Shown: positions 46,722 to 55,933 of the stretch, in pieces
How positions within the stretch are numbered: position 1 is the stretch's first letter
Layout of the letters: every line of letters starts with the position of its first letter
DNA from: Andreesenia angusta
GTDB lineage: Bacteria > Bacillota > Clostridia > Tissierellales > Gottschalkiaceae
Length of the DNA stretch: 64,000 nucleotides
Direction: 5' to 3'
Assembly (NCBI RefSeq): GCF_001855385.1
Contig: NZ_MKIE01000001.1
Span: 301,448 to 365,447, forward strand
The notes under the pieces: model-generated
What the model saw: only the letters and a program-made list of their open reading frames with translations
Databases searched by the model: none
What the model was told of the DNA's origin: nothing
Position numbers and translations under genes: made by a program

Positions 46722-46750
46722 ATGATAATCGTTATCAGTATAAAAGTCAA
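46722..46750 (-). promoter_or_regulatory. Promoter with overlapping Fur box for the putative small RNA
   Basis: Reverse strand -35 TTGACT (46745-46750), 17 bases, -10 TATCAT (46722-46727). The Fur core TGATAATCGTTATCA (46723-46737) matches TGATAATnATTATCA at 13 of 14 positions and covers the -10 and spacer. Iron-loaded Fur should block it. The plus-strand neighbour (RluA-like) has another -10, TATAAT near 46790. Confidence 0.75.
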
Positions 46751-46817
46751 CACTTTTAGCAAAAGTTTTTTATTTTTTTCTAAACAGTGTATAATCTTCT
46801 TGAAAGGAAGTGTTGAA

Positions 46818-47531
46818 ATGCAGTTTAAAGTAGTTTTCGAAGACAAGAACCTCATAGTGGTGGAGAAGCCTCAGGGCATGCCATGCCAAAAGGACCCCAC
46901 AGGAGATCCGGACCTTCAATCTCTTGTGTACGAATACCTGCTTAAGAGCTCTGAAAAGCCTGTGCTCAACCTCATAAACAGGCTGGACCGACCTGTCGGG
47001 GGACTCGTGCTGTTTGGAAAAACAGCTGAAGCCACCAAGCGGATTTCAAAAGACTTGGTAGGCAGAAATATAAAAAAAGACTACCTCGCTGTAGTAAATG
47101 GGGCTCCAGGCGAGGAGATTGCAAGCCTTACAGACTACATGGTCAAGCTTAAGTCCGTAAACATGTCTGTTATAGCCTCTCCCGATGATCACGACGCAAA
47201 GGAAGCCAGGCTTTCTTTCAAGCTGCTTGAAAGCGTCCAAGCCGAAGAGGGGGCACTCAGCCTTTTGAATATAAGGCTCAAGACAGGAAGGCACCATCAG
47301 ATAAGGCTTCAGCTTTCCAACTACGGAACACCTGTGTGGGGAGATACAAAGTATAACCCCCTGTTCAAGAACGCCAAAGAGTGGGTGGATATATCGCTTT
47401 GGGCTTATAAGTTGGAATTTGTACACCCCATAAAGAGAAAGAACCTGCTCTTATACTCTTTTCCTCCTGAAAAGAGCCCCTGGAGTTTTTTTGAATCAAC
47501 CCTTGAAATGCTAAAAGAGGGACTTCATTAG
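46818..47531 (+). CDS. RluA-family pseudouridine synthase
   Basis: Isomerises uridine to pseudouridine in rRNA or tRNA, 237 residues. The catalytic motif is LINRLDRPVGGLVLFGKT, with the essential Asp in RLDR; YLAVVNG and KTGRHHQIRLQLSNYGTP follow, the standard RluA set. No S4 domain. ATG 46818 has AAAGGAAG ahead; the frame extends upstream to 46713 but through the Fur box and without a start site. The target base is unknown. Confidence 0.93.
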   Translation: MQFKVVFEDKNLIVVEKPQGMPCQKDPTGDPDLQSLVYEYLLKSSEKPVLNLINRLDRPVGGLVLFGKTAEATKRISKDLVGRNIKKDYLAVVNGAPGEEIASLTDYMVKLKSVNMSVIASPDDHDAKEARLSFKLLESVQAEEGALSLLNIRLKTGRHHQIRLQLSNYGTPVWGDTKYNPLFKNAKEWVDISLWAYKLEFVHPIKRKNLLLYSFPPEKSPWSFFESTLEMLKEGLH

Positions 47532-47539
47532 TCCCTCTT
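47515..47539. terminator. Bidirectional terminator between the RluA-like and TtcA-like genes
   Basis: Perfect AAGAGGGACT / AGTCCCTCTT stem of ten base pairs, five-base loop, spanning both stop codons, which themselves overlap. Confidence 0.75.
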
Positions 47540-48430
47540 AGGTATCTCCAGACCTTCGTCGTAGAAGTCCAGAAACGAATACTTCTCTCCACTCTTTTCA
47601 AAGCCAAGTATCCCGTCCATATTTACATTCTGCGCGGCCCTGAATATGGACTTATCCACATTCTTGAAATTCTGCTTAAAGTCCTCTATCAGGTCCTTTA
47701 TTTCAAACCTCTTGTTTCCTATCTTTTTGGCAGCCACCATACAGGCGCAGTTGAGTGGCCATATCCCGCTGCTCTGTATAAACTTCTGTATGTCCGTCTC
47801 TTCAATGTAGTACATGGGCCTTATAAGCTCCATGTTCTCGAAGTTGCTGGCCTTCAGCTTTGGAAGCATCGTCTTGAAGTTTCCCGAATACAGCACGTTC
47901 AGCATAGTTGTCTCTATTACATCGTTAAAGTGATGTCCAAGCGAAATCTTATTGCACCCAAGCTCCTGAGCTCTAGAGTAGAGCGCTCCCCGCCTCATCC
48001 TTGCACACATATAGCATGGGTAGTCGCTTGCTATCTTGTCGGCCACCTGGAATATCCCGGCATCGAATATCTTTACAGGTATCTCCAAGTATTCGCAGTT
48101 CTCCACCAGCAGCTTTCTTATATCTTCGTGGTATCCAGGGTCCAGCGCTATAAACTCCAGCTCGAATTCAATCTGTCCATGTCTCTTCAGCTCCTGGAAC
48201 AGCTTCGCCATAAGCAAACTGTCTTTGCCCCCCGATATGGCCACCCCTATCTTATCTCCTGGCGATATCAGCTCATAGTCTTTTATGGCCTTTATGAACT
48301 TAGACCATATCTTCTTTCTGTACTTCTTTATAAGGTTTCTCTCTATCTCTCTTATAGGCTTTCTCTCGTTGAAAGGGATTAGTATTTCGCACCCGCTGCC
48401 TGAAACCCCGTTTTGATTTTCGTTATCCAA
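47528..48430 (-). CDS. ttcA: TtcA-family tRNA 2-thiolation enzyme
   Basis: PP-loop ATPase that adds sulfur to a tRNA base, 300 residues. PP-loop is VAISGGKDSLLMAK near residue 65; the CxxC pair for the iron-sulfur cluster is PCYMCARMRR, and a third Cys lies in NCACMVAAKK. LGHHFNDVIETTMLN is the TtcA/TilS signature. TTG 48430 with AGAGGTGTAAACT. The exact base (C32 by family) is inferred. It converges on the RluA-like gene and shares its terminator. Confidence 0.85.
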   Translation of the reverse strand: MDNENQNGVSGSGCEILIPFNERKPIREIERNLIKKYRKKIWSKFIKAIKDYELISPGDKIGVAISGGKDSLLMAKLFQELKRHGQIEFELEFIALDPGYHEDIRKLLVENCEYLEIPVKIFDAGIFQVADKIASDYPCYMCARMRRGALYSRAQELGCNKISLGHHFNDVIETTMLNVLYSGNFKTMLPKLKASNFENMELIRPMYYIEETDIQKFIQSSGIWPLNCACMVAAKKIGNKRFEIKDLIEDFKQNFKNVDKSIFRAAQNVNMDGILGFEKSGEKYSFLDFYDEGLEIPKRD

Positions 48431-48580
48431 AGTTTACACCTCTCTGATTCTTTTTAATATACAGTTGATTATATCATATAGACTGCCTAGTTCATCTGAA
48501 CTATTTTTGCAAAATGCAGTGCTTCTATTTTGATTTCCCCAAACTGTGGTATAAACTATATATTCAAGGGAGGTAGTACG

Positions 48581-49723
48581 ATGAACAAATTTCTAGTCTT
48601 AACTTTAATCACATCGATTTTAACTATATGTTCAAGTGGCTCGAATGCAGAGCCTGACTTCGTATACAGAGATATATCGTTGGTAAGCGGTGACGTAAAT
48701 GGCGACGGCAGGTCTGAAACTGTAAGGCTGGCTGGAGAGATAGATAGAAACAAGTACGATATAGATAGCTACGATTCTTTCGAATATGAATTTTTGGAGT
48801 TTGTAAATACAAGGCTTTTTATAGAAGACTACAGGGGAGTCATTCTCCACTCTATGGCCGTTCCTCAAGGATTGTTCGAGAAGCTGGTTCTCGCCGACTT
48901 CGACAACAATGGCTCTAAGGACATCCTCTTTACTTTTCACGATCCAGACTACCCTAACATAGACCACAAGGTGCTGTCTTTCAAAGACAATATGCTTTCC
49001 GAGCTCTTTAACGGAGAGCTCGGGCACAACGGACTGGACTCCACAAAGTACATAAGTCTCGCGGTTAAAGACAAGTATGGAATTTCTCTAAAGTCCCCAA
49101 TTTCAAGTCTGAACGTCAACACAGTGCTTTCAAAGCAAAACAGACATATGTACGATAAGTTTTACAACAGCGACGGCAGCCTTATAGACGGCAACCTAGT
49201 CTACATGAGTTACCCGTATCTCTCTGAAGTCGAACTTGTGCGGTCAGGTTCAGCTCTTCTGGAGTTTTCCAAGCTTAAGTCTCATATTGGAGAGGAGATA
49301 CTGTCTCTTCAGACTACATATACTTGGAAAAATAACAAGTGGATTCCGACATCCATTACGGCCATCCCTCTTAACTACAGCATAAATGTAAAGCTAAACG
49401 ACAGATACCTCTTCTTCGACTCAGAGCCTGTAGTGGTGAGCAACAGAACTCTTGTCCCGATGAGAGCCATATTTGAAGCTCTAGGAGCCGATATCTCCTG
49501 GGACCAAAATACAAGCACGGTTTCGGCCTATAAGAATGGCGTGTCTGTGAAGGTCAAGCTTGACGAGAAGACAGCGTATATAAACAACACTCGCTTTGAA
49601 CTAGATGTTCCTCCTATTGCAGTTGACGAGAGGACTATGGTCCCCGTGAGGTTTGTGTCAGAGGCCCTGGGTGCGGAGGTCACTTGGGATGAAGTCAAAT
49701 ATGAAGTAGTTATAAAGAAATAG
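48581..49723 (+). CDS. Secreted protein with Ca-loop repeats and a copper-amine-oxidase stalk domain
   Basis: A 380-residue exported protein. N-terminal signal peptide (KFLVLTLITSILTIC, likely cut after SNA), then two EF-hand-like loops, SGDVNGDGRSETVRL and LADFDNNGSKDILF, of the FG-GAP/VCBS kind, a central unknown part, and C-terminal residues 290-380 with the copper amine oxidase N1 stalk pattern (RTLVPMRAIFEALGADISWD and RTMVPVRFVSEALGAEVTWD). Not an amine oxidase: the domain is a common stalk in clostridial surface proteins. ATG 48581 has GGGAGGTAGTACG. Function unknown. Confidence 0.85.
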   Translation: MNKFLVLTLITSILTICSSGSNAEPDFVYRDISLVSGDVNGDGRSETVRLAGEIDRNKYDIDSYDSFEYEFLEFVNTRLFIEDYRGVILHSMAVPQGLFEKLVLADFDNNGSKDILFTFHDPDYPNIDHKVLSFKDNMLSELFNGELGHNGLDSTKYISLAVKDKYGISLKSPISSLNVNTVLSKQNRHMYDKFYNSDGSLIDGNLVYMSYPYLSEVELVRSGSALLEFSKLKSHIGEEILSLQTTYTWKNNKWIPTSITAIPLNYSINVKLNDRYLFFDSEPVVVSNRTLVPMRAIFEALGADISWDQNTSTVSAYKNGVSVKVKLDEKTAYINNTRFELDVPPIAVDERTMVPVRFVSEALGAEVTWDEVKYEVVIKK

Positions 49724-49751
49724 CGATAGGATTATCTTCCTATCGCTATTT
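49718..49751. terminator. Bidirectional terminator
   Basis: 14-base-pair stem AAATAGCGATAGGA / TCCTATCGCTATTT with a six-base loop, followed by TTAG on the plus strand. Shared with the phytoene synthase gene, whose last codons it contains. Confidence 0.9.
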
Positions 49752-50568
49752 TTAGTGCCATTCTCAGCTTCCTGAAGTCACTTACATAAGCCCTCTTGCT
49801 GAAGCAGTCGTATTTGTTTTTCCTCACCCCGTCGAGTATAGCTCTGTAGTATTCAGATGCCAGCTTTACGGGCCTCAAGCTGTCTGAGTCAAAGAGGTGG
49901 TATTTTGACTTTACAGCTTCATATAGATTCTCCGCCTCTCCTGCGTAGTCCTCCCAAAGAGCTATAAACCTGCTGTCTATAATCCCGGACTTCAGCTCTT
50001 CCTCCGAGTAGCCGTGCTTATCTAGCTTCTCCTTGGAGAGGTATATCCTACCCTTTCTGTTGTCCTCTCCTACGTCTCTGAGTATATTGGTTATCTGCAT
50101 GGCTTTCCCAAGCATTACGGCCGTTTCTCTAAGCTCAGCGTGGTGTTTTTCTGAGAGTATAGGTATCACCATGAGCCCTACTGTTCCAGCTACATAGTAG
50201 CAGTAGCTGTCCAGCTCTGACTCTGTCTCTATGTTCTTGAAGTGCGCATCTCGATACTGCCCCTCAAGCATGTCGTAAAAAGGCTCTATGCTCATCTCGT
50301 AGTTTTGAAACACATCTCTAAGCGTCCTCCAGATGGGGCTGTCCTTCTCTTTTCCCTCTTGGAACAGTCTAAGCTCTTCTCTGTACTCCATAAGCTTGTC
50401 TAAGTCGTTTTCTTCGTCTATTATGTCATCGCTGGTTCTGCAGTATGCATATACTGAGTATATGGCATTTCTCTTTCTCTCAGGCAGCTTGGAAAAAGCC
50501 TTGTAGAAAGTTTTTGAGTTTTCCATTATTATATTTCTGCAGTACTCGTAGTCGGCCTCTAGTGTCAA
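49732..50568 (-). CDS. Squalene/phytoene synthase family protein (orphan)
   Basis: Head-to-head prenyl condensing enzyme family, about 278 residues. The two Asp-rich motifs are intact: CRTSDDIIDEEND (about residue 45) and ITNILRDVGEDNRKGRIYL (about 160), as is YCYYVAGTVG. It should bind prenyl diphosphates and magnesium. No desaturase, HpnC/D/E or other isoprenoid gene is next to it. TTG 50568 has AGAGG at five bases; GTG 50577 abuts the site. The product is unknown. Confidence 0.85.
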   Translation of the reverse strand: MTLEADYEYCRNIIMENSKTFYKAFSKLPERKRNAIYSVYAYCRTSDDIIDEENDLDKLMEYREELRLFQEGKEKDSPIWRTLRDVFQNYEMSIEPFYDMLEGQYRDAHFKNIETESELDSYCYYVAGTVGLMVIPILSEKHHAELRETAVMLGKAMQITNILRDVGEDNRKGRIYLSKEKLDKHGYSEEELKSGIIDSRFIALWEDYAGEAENLYEAVKSKYHLFDSDSLRPVKLASEYYRAILDGVRKNKYDCFSKRAYVSDFRKLRMALKIAIGR

Positions 50569-50591
50569 ATCTTTCACCTCTTTAGCTTTCT

Positions 50592-52994
50592 TTATTTTTC
50601 TGACTTTTCACTGGAGTCTGAATTCAAGCTCTTTAGTTTTTTGAGAGTGTCTTCTAGCTTCTTGTTTACAAGGCTGTGGACATCTTCTGCCTCCATGCCC
50701 ATCAGTATCTCTATCCCCTCGTCTATAGTCTTTACGGAGTATATGCTGAACTCTCCCCTGTTTATAGCCGCTTTCACTTCATCGTCTAGCATAAGGTTCT
50801 TTACGTTCTGATGTGGAATCATGACACCCTGCTGTCCTGTAAGCCCTTTCAGCTTGCAGACCTTGTAGAATCCCTCTATCTTCTCGTTCACTCCTCCTAT
50901 AGGCTGTATCTGCCCTCTCTGGTTCACTGAGCCTGTAACGGCTATATACTGCTTTATAGGAACTCCTGAGATGCTAGAGAGTATTGCATATAGCTCGGTG
51001 CTTGAGGCACTGTCGCCTTCTACCCCAGAGTAAAGCTGCTCGAACACCACGTTTGCGTTCAGAGCGAGCGGCTTGTCGTGGGCATACTTCTCCCCAAGGT
51101 ATCCGCTTATTATCATGACTCCCTTGTCATGTATCTTTCCGCTTGTTTTGGCTTCTCTCTCTATATTTACGATTCCAGACTTTCCGACATAGGTGGATAC
51201 AGTTATCTTGCTCGGCTTTCCGAAGCTGTACTCGCCTGTGCCTGTAACAGCTAGCCCGTTTATCTCCCCTACTTTCTCTCCGTATACATCTAGTACATAG
51301 TCCTCGTCTTCAAACATCTCTAGTATCTTCTCCTCATAGAGATTGTTTCTAAAAACTTTTTCTTCGAGGGCTTTTATGACATGGTCCTCGCTGACGAAAG
51401 GCGCTCCGCTCTTCTCTGCCCAGTAGTCGGCTTCATGTATCAATTCCACTATCTGGTTAAATCTCGAACTTAGTTTCTTCTGGCCTTCTGCAAGCCTTGA
51501 GCTGTACTCTATTATCTTGCAAACTGCTGGCTTCTCGAAGTGCTTGAGCTTCTCCCTCTGGCAGTGAGTCGCTATAAACTTGCCCATCTTCTCTATATTC
51601 TCAGGGTCTCTGCTCATCTCAACGTCAAACTCAGCAAGCACTTTAAAGAGCTTCTTGAAATCCTCGTCATATGTGTATAGAAGGTAGTAGGTATATGCAT
51701 CTCCTATTATTATGACTTTAAGATCGAGAGGTATGGGCTGCGGCTTGAGCGTCGAAGTCACTACATAGCCGTACTGCCTCTCCAGAGACTCTATGTTTAT
51801 CTCGTCTGTCAAAAGCGACCTCTTGAGCGCCTGCCAAGCAAACGGATTGGAAAGCAGCTCTTTGGCCTGAAGTATTAGATAGCCCCCGTTGGCCATATGT
51901 ATTGCGCCAGGCTTTATCTGGGTGAAATCAGTCTTCATAACGCCCATCTCATTCGTATACTCTATTGACCCTATGAGGTTGTAGTAAGTCGGATTCGACT
52001 CGAACACAACTGGCGAACCGCTTCCCTCTCTGTCTTCTAGAAAATGGTTTACTTCATACCTCTTAAAAAAAGTCTCGTCTATTCTAGACTGCATCATCTC
52101 GAATATATTCCCTTTTCCAGATTCCATGGCTTTCTTTATGTTTCCCACGTTCTCGGATATATCCTCTTCCAGAGAAGTCAGGTATTTCTGTACATTCTCA
52201 CTCTTGTATTTTTGCTTCACTTTCTCTATATGAAACTTCACAAGCTTGTTCGCCGTCGACTTATCTAGCCTGTCCAGCTTCTCTTGAAGCTCCTCTCTCA
52301 GCAGCCTCAGCTTGTTGAAAAGCTCCACAGTCTCTAAACTCAGCTGGTTGTTGTTCTCCTTCAGCTCGTCTAGCTCCTCCTGCCTCAGTCTCTTTATCTG
52401 GGCTTCGTTCATCGGCCTTCCATTCTTTACTGGAATGCTCACGACCCTGTCATCCTCTAGCCTGTCAAACTTAAATCCATACTTTTCAGCTATTTCGTTT
52501 ATGGTGTTGACCACCTTGTCATATTCTTCTTCATAGTCGTGAATCAGATTGTTTCTGTCATTTTCGTAGTCCTTGCTCAGGAATATGCTCCCTAGCTCTT
52601 TTTTCAGTATGTTTATTATATTCTCCACTTGCTTGCCGAATTTTTTTCCAGTTCCAGGCTCCAGCTCAAGCGCAATAGGCATATGCGGTGTCTTGAAGTT
52701 GTATACGTATACCCAGTCCGACGGCTTGTGTTCCCCTTTGGCTTTCTCTCCAGTTATAAACTTCACATAGCTGTTCCTGCCCGTCCCGCTATGCCCCATC
52801 ACAAATATGTTGTAGCCTTTCTTTCTCACTCCAAGCCCGAAGTCTATGGCCTTGGCCGCCCTTTCCTGGCCTATTATCTCGTTGCTAGTCTCCAGCTCTT
52901 CTGTAGTCCCAAAATCCAGCTCTATCTTGTTGCATCCATTTTCCAGATTGTCTATATCAACTCTGTACTTTTCTATGCGATCTTTATCCAACAA
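50592..52994 (-). CDS. Lon-related ATP-dependent protease (LonB/AAA_32 type)
   Basis: AAA+ protease of about 800 residues. N-terminal substrate region (1-50), Walker A GHSGTGRNS near residue 66, with Arg instead of Lys, Walker B-type GGYLILQAKELLSNPFAWQAL, and the C-terminal S16 protease domain with catalytic Ser about 662 (EGDSASSTELYA) and Lys about 705 (VNEKIEGFY), 43 apart as in Lon. The TTG start at 52994 has GAGGAG at nine bases; the ATG at 53003 abuts it. An upstream gene of 108 codons may be co-transcribed. Confidence 0.93.
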   Translation of the reverse strand: MLDKDRIEKYRVDIDNLENGCNKIELDFGTTEELETSNEIIGQERAAKAIDFGLGVRKKGYNIFVMGHSGTGRNSYVKFITGEKAKGEHKPSDWVYVYNFKTPHMPIALELEPGTGKKFGKQVENIINILKKELGSIFLSKDYENDRNNLIHDYEEEYDKVVNTINEIAEKYGFKFDRLEDDRVVSIPVKNGRPMNEAQIKRLRQEELDELKENNNQLSLETVELFNKLRLLREELQEKLDRLDKSTANKLVKFHIEKVKQKYKSENVQKYLTSLEEDISENVGNIKKAMESGKGNIFEMMQSRIDETFFKRYEVNHFLEDREGSGSPVVFESNPTYYNLIGSIEYTNEMGVMKTDFTQIKPGAIHMANGGYLILQAKELLSNPFAWQALKRSLLTDEINIESLERQYGYVVTSTLKPQPIPLDLKVIIIGDAYTYYLLYTYDEDFKKLFKVLAEFDVEMSRDPENIEKMGKFIATHCQREKLKHFEKPAVCKIIEYSSRLAEGQKKLSSRFNQIVELIHEADYWAEKSGAPFVSEDHVIKALEEKVFRNNLYEEKILEMFEDEDYVLDVYGEKVGEINGLAVTGTGEYSFGKPSKITVSTYVGKSGIVNIEREAKTSGKIHDKGVMIISGYLGEKYAHDKPLALNANVVFEQLYSGVEGDSASSTELYAILSSISGVPIKQYIAVTGSVNQRGQIQPIGGVNEKIEGFYKVCKLKGLTGQQGVMIPHQNVKNLMLDDEVKAAINRGEFSIYSVKTIDEGIEILMGMEAEDVHSLVNKKLEDTLKKLKSLNSDSSEKSEK

Positions 52995-53082
52995 AAAAAT
53001 CATCTCCTCGTGTTTAAGCCCTATAAGTAATATATACTCATTTACTGTGGATTTAATCGAGGATTTAATGCTATTTTGATCT

Positions 53083-53409
53083 CTATATTTCTATCCCTAT
53101 AGTTCTAAGCGCTATTATAAGAGATTCCTTGTCATTTCCAACCATCATAAATATGCTCATCCAGATTTCATAGAAGCCCTCTAGTATTCTCCTTCCCGCT
53201 GGAGCTAGCCCGCTTTCGTCTAGCGAACTCTCTATAAGCTCCTCTATGTCCACCGACTTAAGCACTCCGTCCTTCTCTCTGAGCTTTTTTGAAAGCCTGT
53301 CTTTCATTATAGGTATGTTTTTTTCTATAAGCTTGAAGTTGTCTAGCATCTCCTTAGGGCTCACAGTGTCTACATCCATATTGCTGAATCCTCCGTTTGT
53401 TTTTTGCAT
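53083..53409 (-). CDS. Hypothetical protein, 108 residues
   Basis: Mostly helical, acidic and soluble by eye. I do not recognise a family. ATG 53409 has a strong GGGAGGAG site seven bases before, and the protein has ordinary codon use, so it is a real gene. It lies upstream of the Lon-like protease on the same strand, 80 bases apart, and starts divergently from the P-type ATPase gene. Confidence 0.7.
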   Translation of the reverse strand: MQKTNGGFSNMDVDTVSPKEMLDNFKLIEKNIPIMKDRLSKKLREKDGVLKSVDIEELIESSLDESGLAPAGRRILEGFYEIWMSIFMMVGNDKESLIIALRTIGIEI

Positions 53410-53574
53410 ATCAAGTCTCCTCCCTATTTTTCATATACTCACAGTATACTACACACTCTATTTTTCTTTAATCTCTTTTTGGATTTTGAGCTTTACATTA
53501 ACTATATTTATGTGTTTTTTGTTGATTTCGTGGTATTATATGTATATGACGTGTTTTCGAAAAGGAGATATCCT

Positions 53575-55911
53575 ATGAAAAATATTAGAGGACTTAATTC
53601 ACTAGAGGTAAATGAAAGAATATCTAAAGGACTTATAAACACCAGGCCGGCTCTTCCCGCCAGGACTGTTGGACAGATCATAAGGTCCAATGTCTTCACG
53701 CTCTTTAACGGCTTGAACCTTGTGTTGGCTTCGCTTGTGCTTTTGGCAGGCTCTCCTAAAAACGCTCTCTTTGCAGGTGTCATACTCACAAATACCGCTA
53801 TGGGTATTTTTCAGGAGCTGAAAGCCAAGTCCACAATAGAGAAGCTGTCGCTTCTGAACCAGAACTCTGTAGAAGTGCTTAGAGATGGCGATCTAGTGAG
53901 TATCCCTGGAGAAGAGATAGTCTTGGATGATGTTGTGGCTTTGAGCCCAGGGGATCAAATCGCAGCAGACGGAATTCTGCTGTCCGAGGAGCTGCTTGAA
54001 GTAGACGAGTCATCTCTTACAGGAGAATCTGACCCTGTCTTGAAGTCGAGCGGAGCCCAAATTCTTTCCGGAAGCTTTGTGGTCTCAGGCGGCGGGCTTT
54101 TGAAAATCACAGATGTAGGTGAGAAAACTTATATTTCAAAGCTTTCAGATGAGGCTAAGAAGTTCAAGAAGATAAACTCGGAGCTTAGAAGCTCTATAGA
54201 TAGAATAGTAAAGGGCATAATATGGATACTGCTTCCCTTGGGATCTCTTCTTATGGCCAGCCAGATTCTTTTCAGCGACAAATCCTGGAATGAAGCCGTT
54301 TTAAGCTCCATAGCCGGAATAGTAGGTATGGTTCCAGAAGGGCTTGTGCTTTTGACTACTGTGTCTTTCTTGGTTGGTGTCATAAGGCTTTCAAAGTGGA
54401 ATACACTTGTGCAGGAACTTCCTGCCACTGAGGTCTTGGCAAGGGTGGACACCATATGCCTCGACAAGACAGGAACCTTGACAGAGGGGAATCTAGTACT
54501 GTCGGATATAATCTTCACAGACAAGACCAAGAGCAGCAGCTGTATAGAGCGAGAGATTGCGGCCACTGTTCACGCTTTTGCATCTTCGAATCCGACTAAA
54601 AAGGCCATAGTTTCCAGATTCCCTGTAGATCCAGGCCTTTCTGTTTCCGAGAAAGTCCCGTTTTCATCTGAGAAAAAGTGGAGTGCAGTAAGGCTCTCAG
54701 ACGGAAAGGTGCTTGCTCTAGGGGCTCCTGAGGTGCTTGCAGACAATTTAGATGCTTATGGAGCTGATAGCTTGGCCTCGAGCGGAAAGAGGGTTCTCCT
54801 GTTCGCAGTTGGAAGTGGCTCTACTGTGGAAGCAGCCTTCAAATCTGGACTTTCCCCTGCAGCGATTTTGGTGCTTGAAGACAGAGTGAGGTCGGATGCT
54901 CCAGAAACGCTTGCCTATTTCAAGGATCAGGGCGTTGAAGTAAAGATAATATCTGGTGATAATCCTGTCACCGTATCTGCAATTGCAAGCGAGGCCGGTG
55001 TAGAGCATGCCGAAAGATATATAGATGCGCGTACTCTCCCTGAAGATGTGTCGGAGCTAGTTCCATTCCTAGAAGAGTACACTGTGTTTGGAAGGGTTAC
55101 TCCTCACCAAAAGCGAGACCTTGTAAAGGCTCTCAAGTCTACAGGCAAGACAGTTGCCATGACTGGCGATGGGGTAAACGACATACTGGCCCTGAAAGAG
55201 TCGGATTGTGGAATAGCTCTGGCTTCTGGAAGCGAGGCCACCAAGTCTGTAGCCCAGCTTGTGCTCTTGGACTCTAACTTCTCAAGCCTTCCTAAAGTAG
55301 TTTCAGAGGGCAGGAGAATAGTAAACAACTTAGAGAGGGTTGCAGCGCTTTATCTGACCAAGACGATATACTCAATAGCCCTTGCCCTTATATTCTCGCT
55401 TACGACGCTGCCTTATCCATTTATACCTATACACTTGACGCTTATGGGGTCATTGGCCATAGGAATACCCTCTTTCTTCTTGGCACTTTCGCCAAACGAC
55501 AGAAAGGTCAGCCGAGGGTTTCTCTACAGGGTGCTTTCCACAACTGTACCAAAGGGGATCACAGTTGCGCTTTCCACTTTCCTGATGTTTGCCATTGCCC
55601 ACTTCTCGGGCTTGGACCTAGACTCAACCAGGACTCTCAGTGTGCTTATCTCAGGCGGCATAAGCTTAGTTGTCCTCCTGAAAGTCGCAAGGCCTCTGAC
55701 CGTTCCAAAGCTCTTGCTTGTATCGGCTATGAGTGCTGTATTCGGACTTAGCTTTGTATTCCCCTTTGGGAGAGCTCTATTTTCCTTTACGATCTCTAGC
55801 TTAAGGCATATGGCTATAGCCGGCGGAATAGTATTCGCATCCTACTTTGTCATAGATGCGGGCGTGCTGGCGTTTAAAAAGCTCTTCCCCCATACGGCTT
55901 CAAACAAGTAA
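53575..55911 (+). CDS. P-type cation-transporting ATPase
   Basis: Membrane pump of 778 residues. The actuator has VDESSLTGESDPVLKSSG, the phosphorylated Asp is D297 in DTICLDKTGTLTEG, and the hinge is MTGDGVNDILALKESDCG. Hydrophobic helices lie at 45-75, 205-265 and from 575 on. No N-terminal CxxC heavy-metal domain and no CPC motif, so it is not the copper/cadmium type; it resembles the CtpE-like calcium pumps. ATG 53575 has AAAGGAGATATCCT. The open frame upstream to 53404 lacks a site and overlaps the divergent gene. Confidence 0.93.
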   Translation: MKNIRGLNSLEVNERISKGLINTRPALPARTVGQIIRSNVFTLFNGLNLVLASLVLLAGSPKNALFAGVILTNTAMGIFQELKAKSTIEKLSLLNQNSVEVLRDGDLVSIPGEEIVLDDVVALSPGDQIAADGILLSEELLEVDESSLTGESDPVLKSSGAQILSGSFVVSGGGLLKITDVGEKTYISKLSDEAKKFKKINSELRSSIDRIVKGIIWILLPLGSLLMASQILFSDKSWNEAVLSSIAGIVGMVPEGLVLLTTVSFLVGVIRLSKWNTLVQELPATEVLARVDTICLDKTGTLTEGNLVLSDIIFTDKTKSSSCIEREIAATVHAFASSNPTKKAIVSRFPVDPGLSVSEKVPFSSEKKWSAVRLSDGKVLALGAPEVLADNLDAYGADSLASSGKRVLLFAVGSGSTVEAAFKSGLSPAAILVLEDRVRSDAPETLAYFKDQGVEVKIISGDNPVTVSAIASEAGVEHAERYIDARTLPEDVSELVPFLEEYTVFGRVTPHQKRDLVKALKSTGKTVAMTGDGVNDILALKESDCGIALASGSEATKSVAQLVLLDSNFSSLPKVVSEGRRIVNNLERVAALYLTKTIYSIALALIFSLTTLPYPFIPIHLTLMGSLAIGIPSFFLALSPNDRKVSRGFLYRVLSTTVPKGITVALSTFLMFAIAHFSGLDLDSTRTLSVLISGGISLVVLLKVARPLTVPKLLLVSAMSAVFGLSFVFPFGRALFSFTISSLRHMAIAGGIVFASYFVIDAGVLAFKKLFPHTASNK

Positions 55912-55933
55912 AAGCGTCCTAATGGACGCTTTT
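55910..55933. terminator. Bidirectional terminator after the P-type ATPase
   Basis: AAAAGCGTCC / GGACGCTTTT, ten base pairs, loop TAAT, between two converging stop codons. Confidence 0.9.

Noticed and set aside
46670..46855. A 61-codon minus-strand frame with a hydrophobic stretch
   Set aside because: It crosses the Fur box and the RluA-like gene start, has no good ribosome site and overlaps the predicted RNA promoter.
53404..53574. N-terminal extension of the P-type ATPase
   Set aside because: No ribosome site; ATG 53575 has a strong AAAGGAG.
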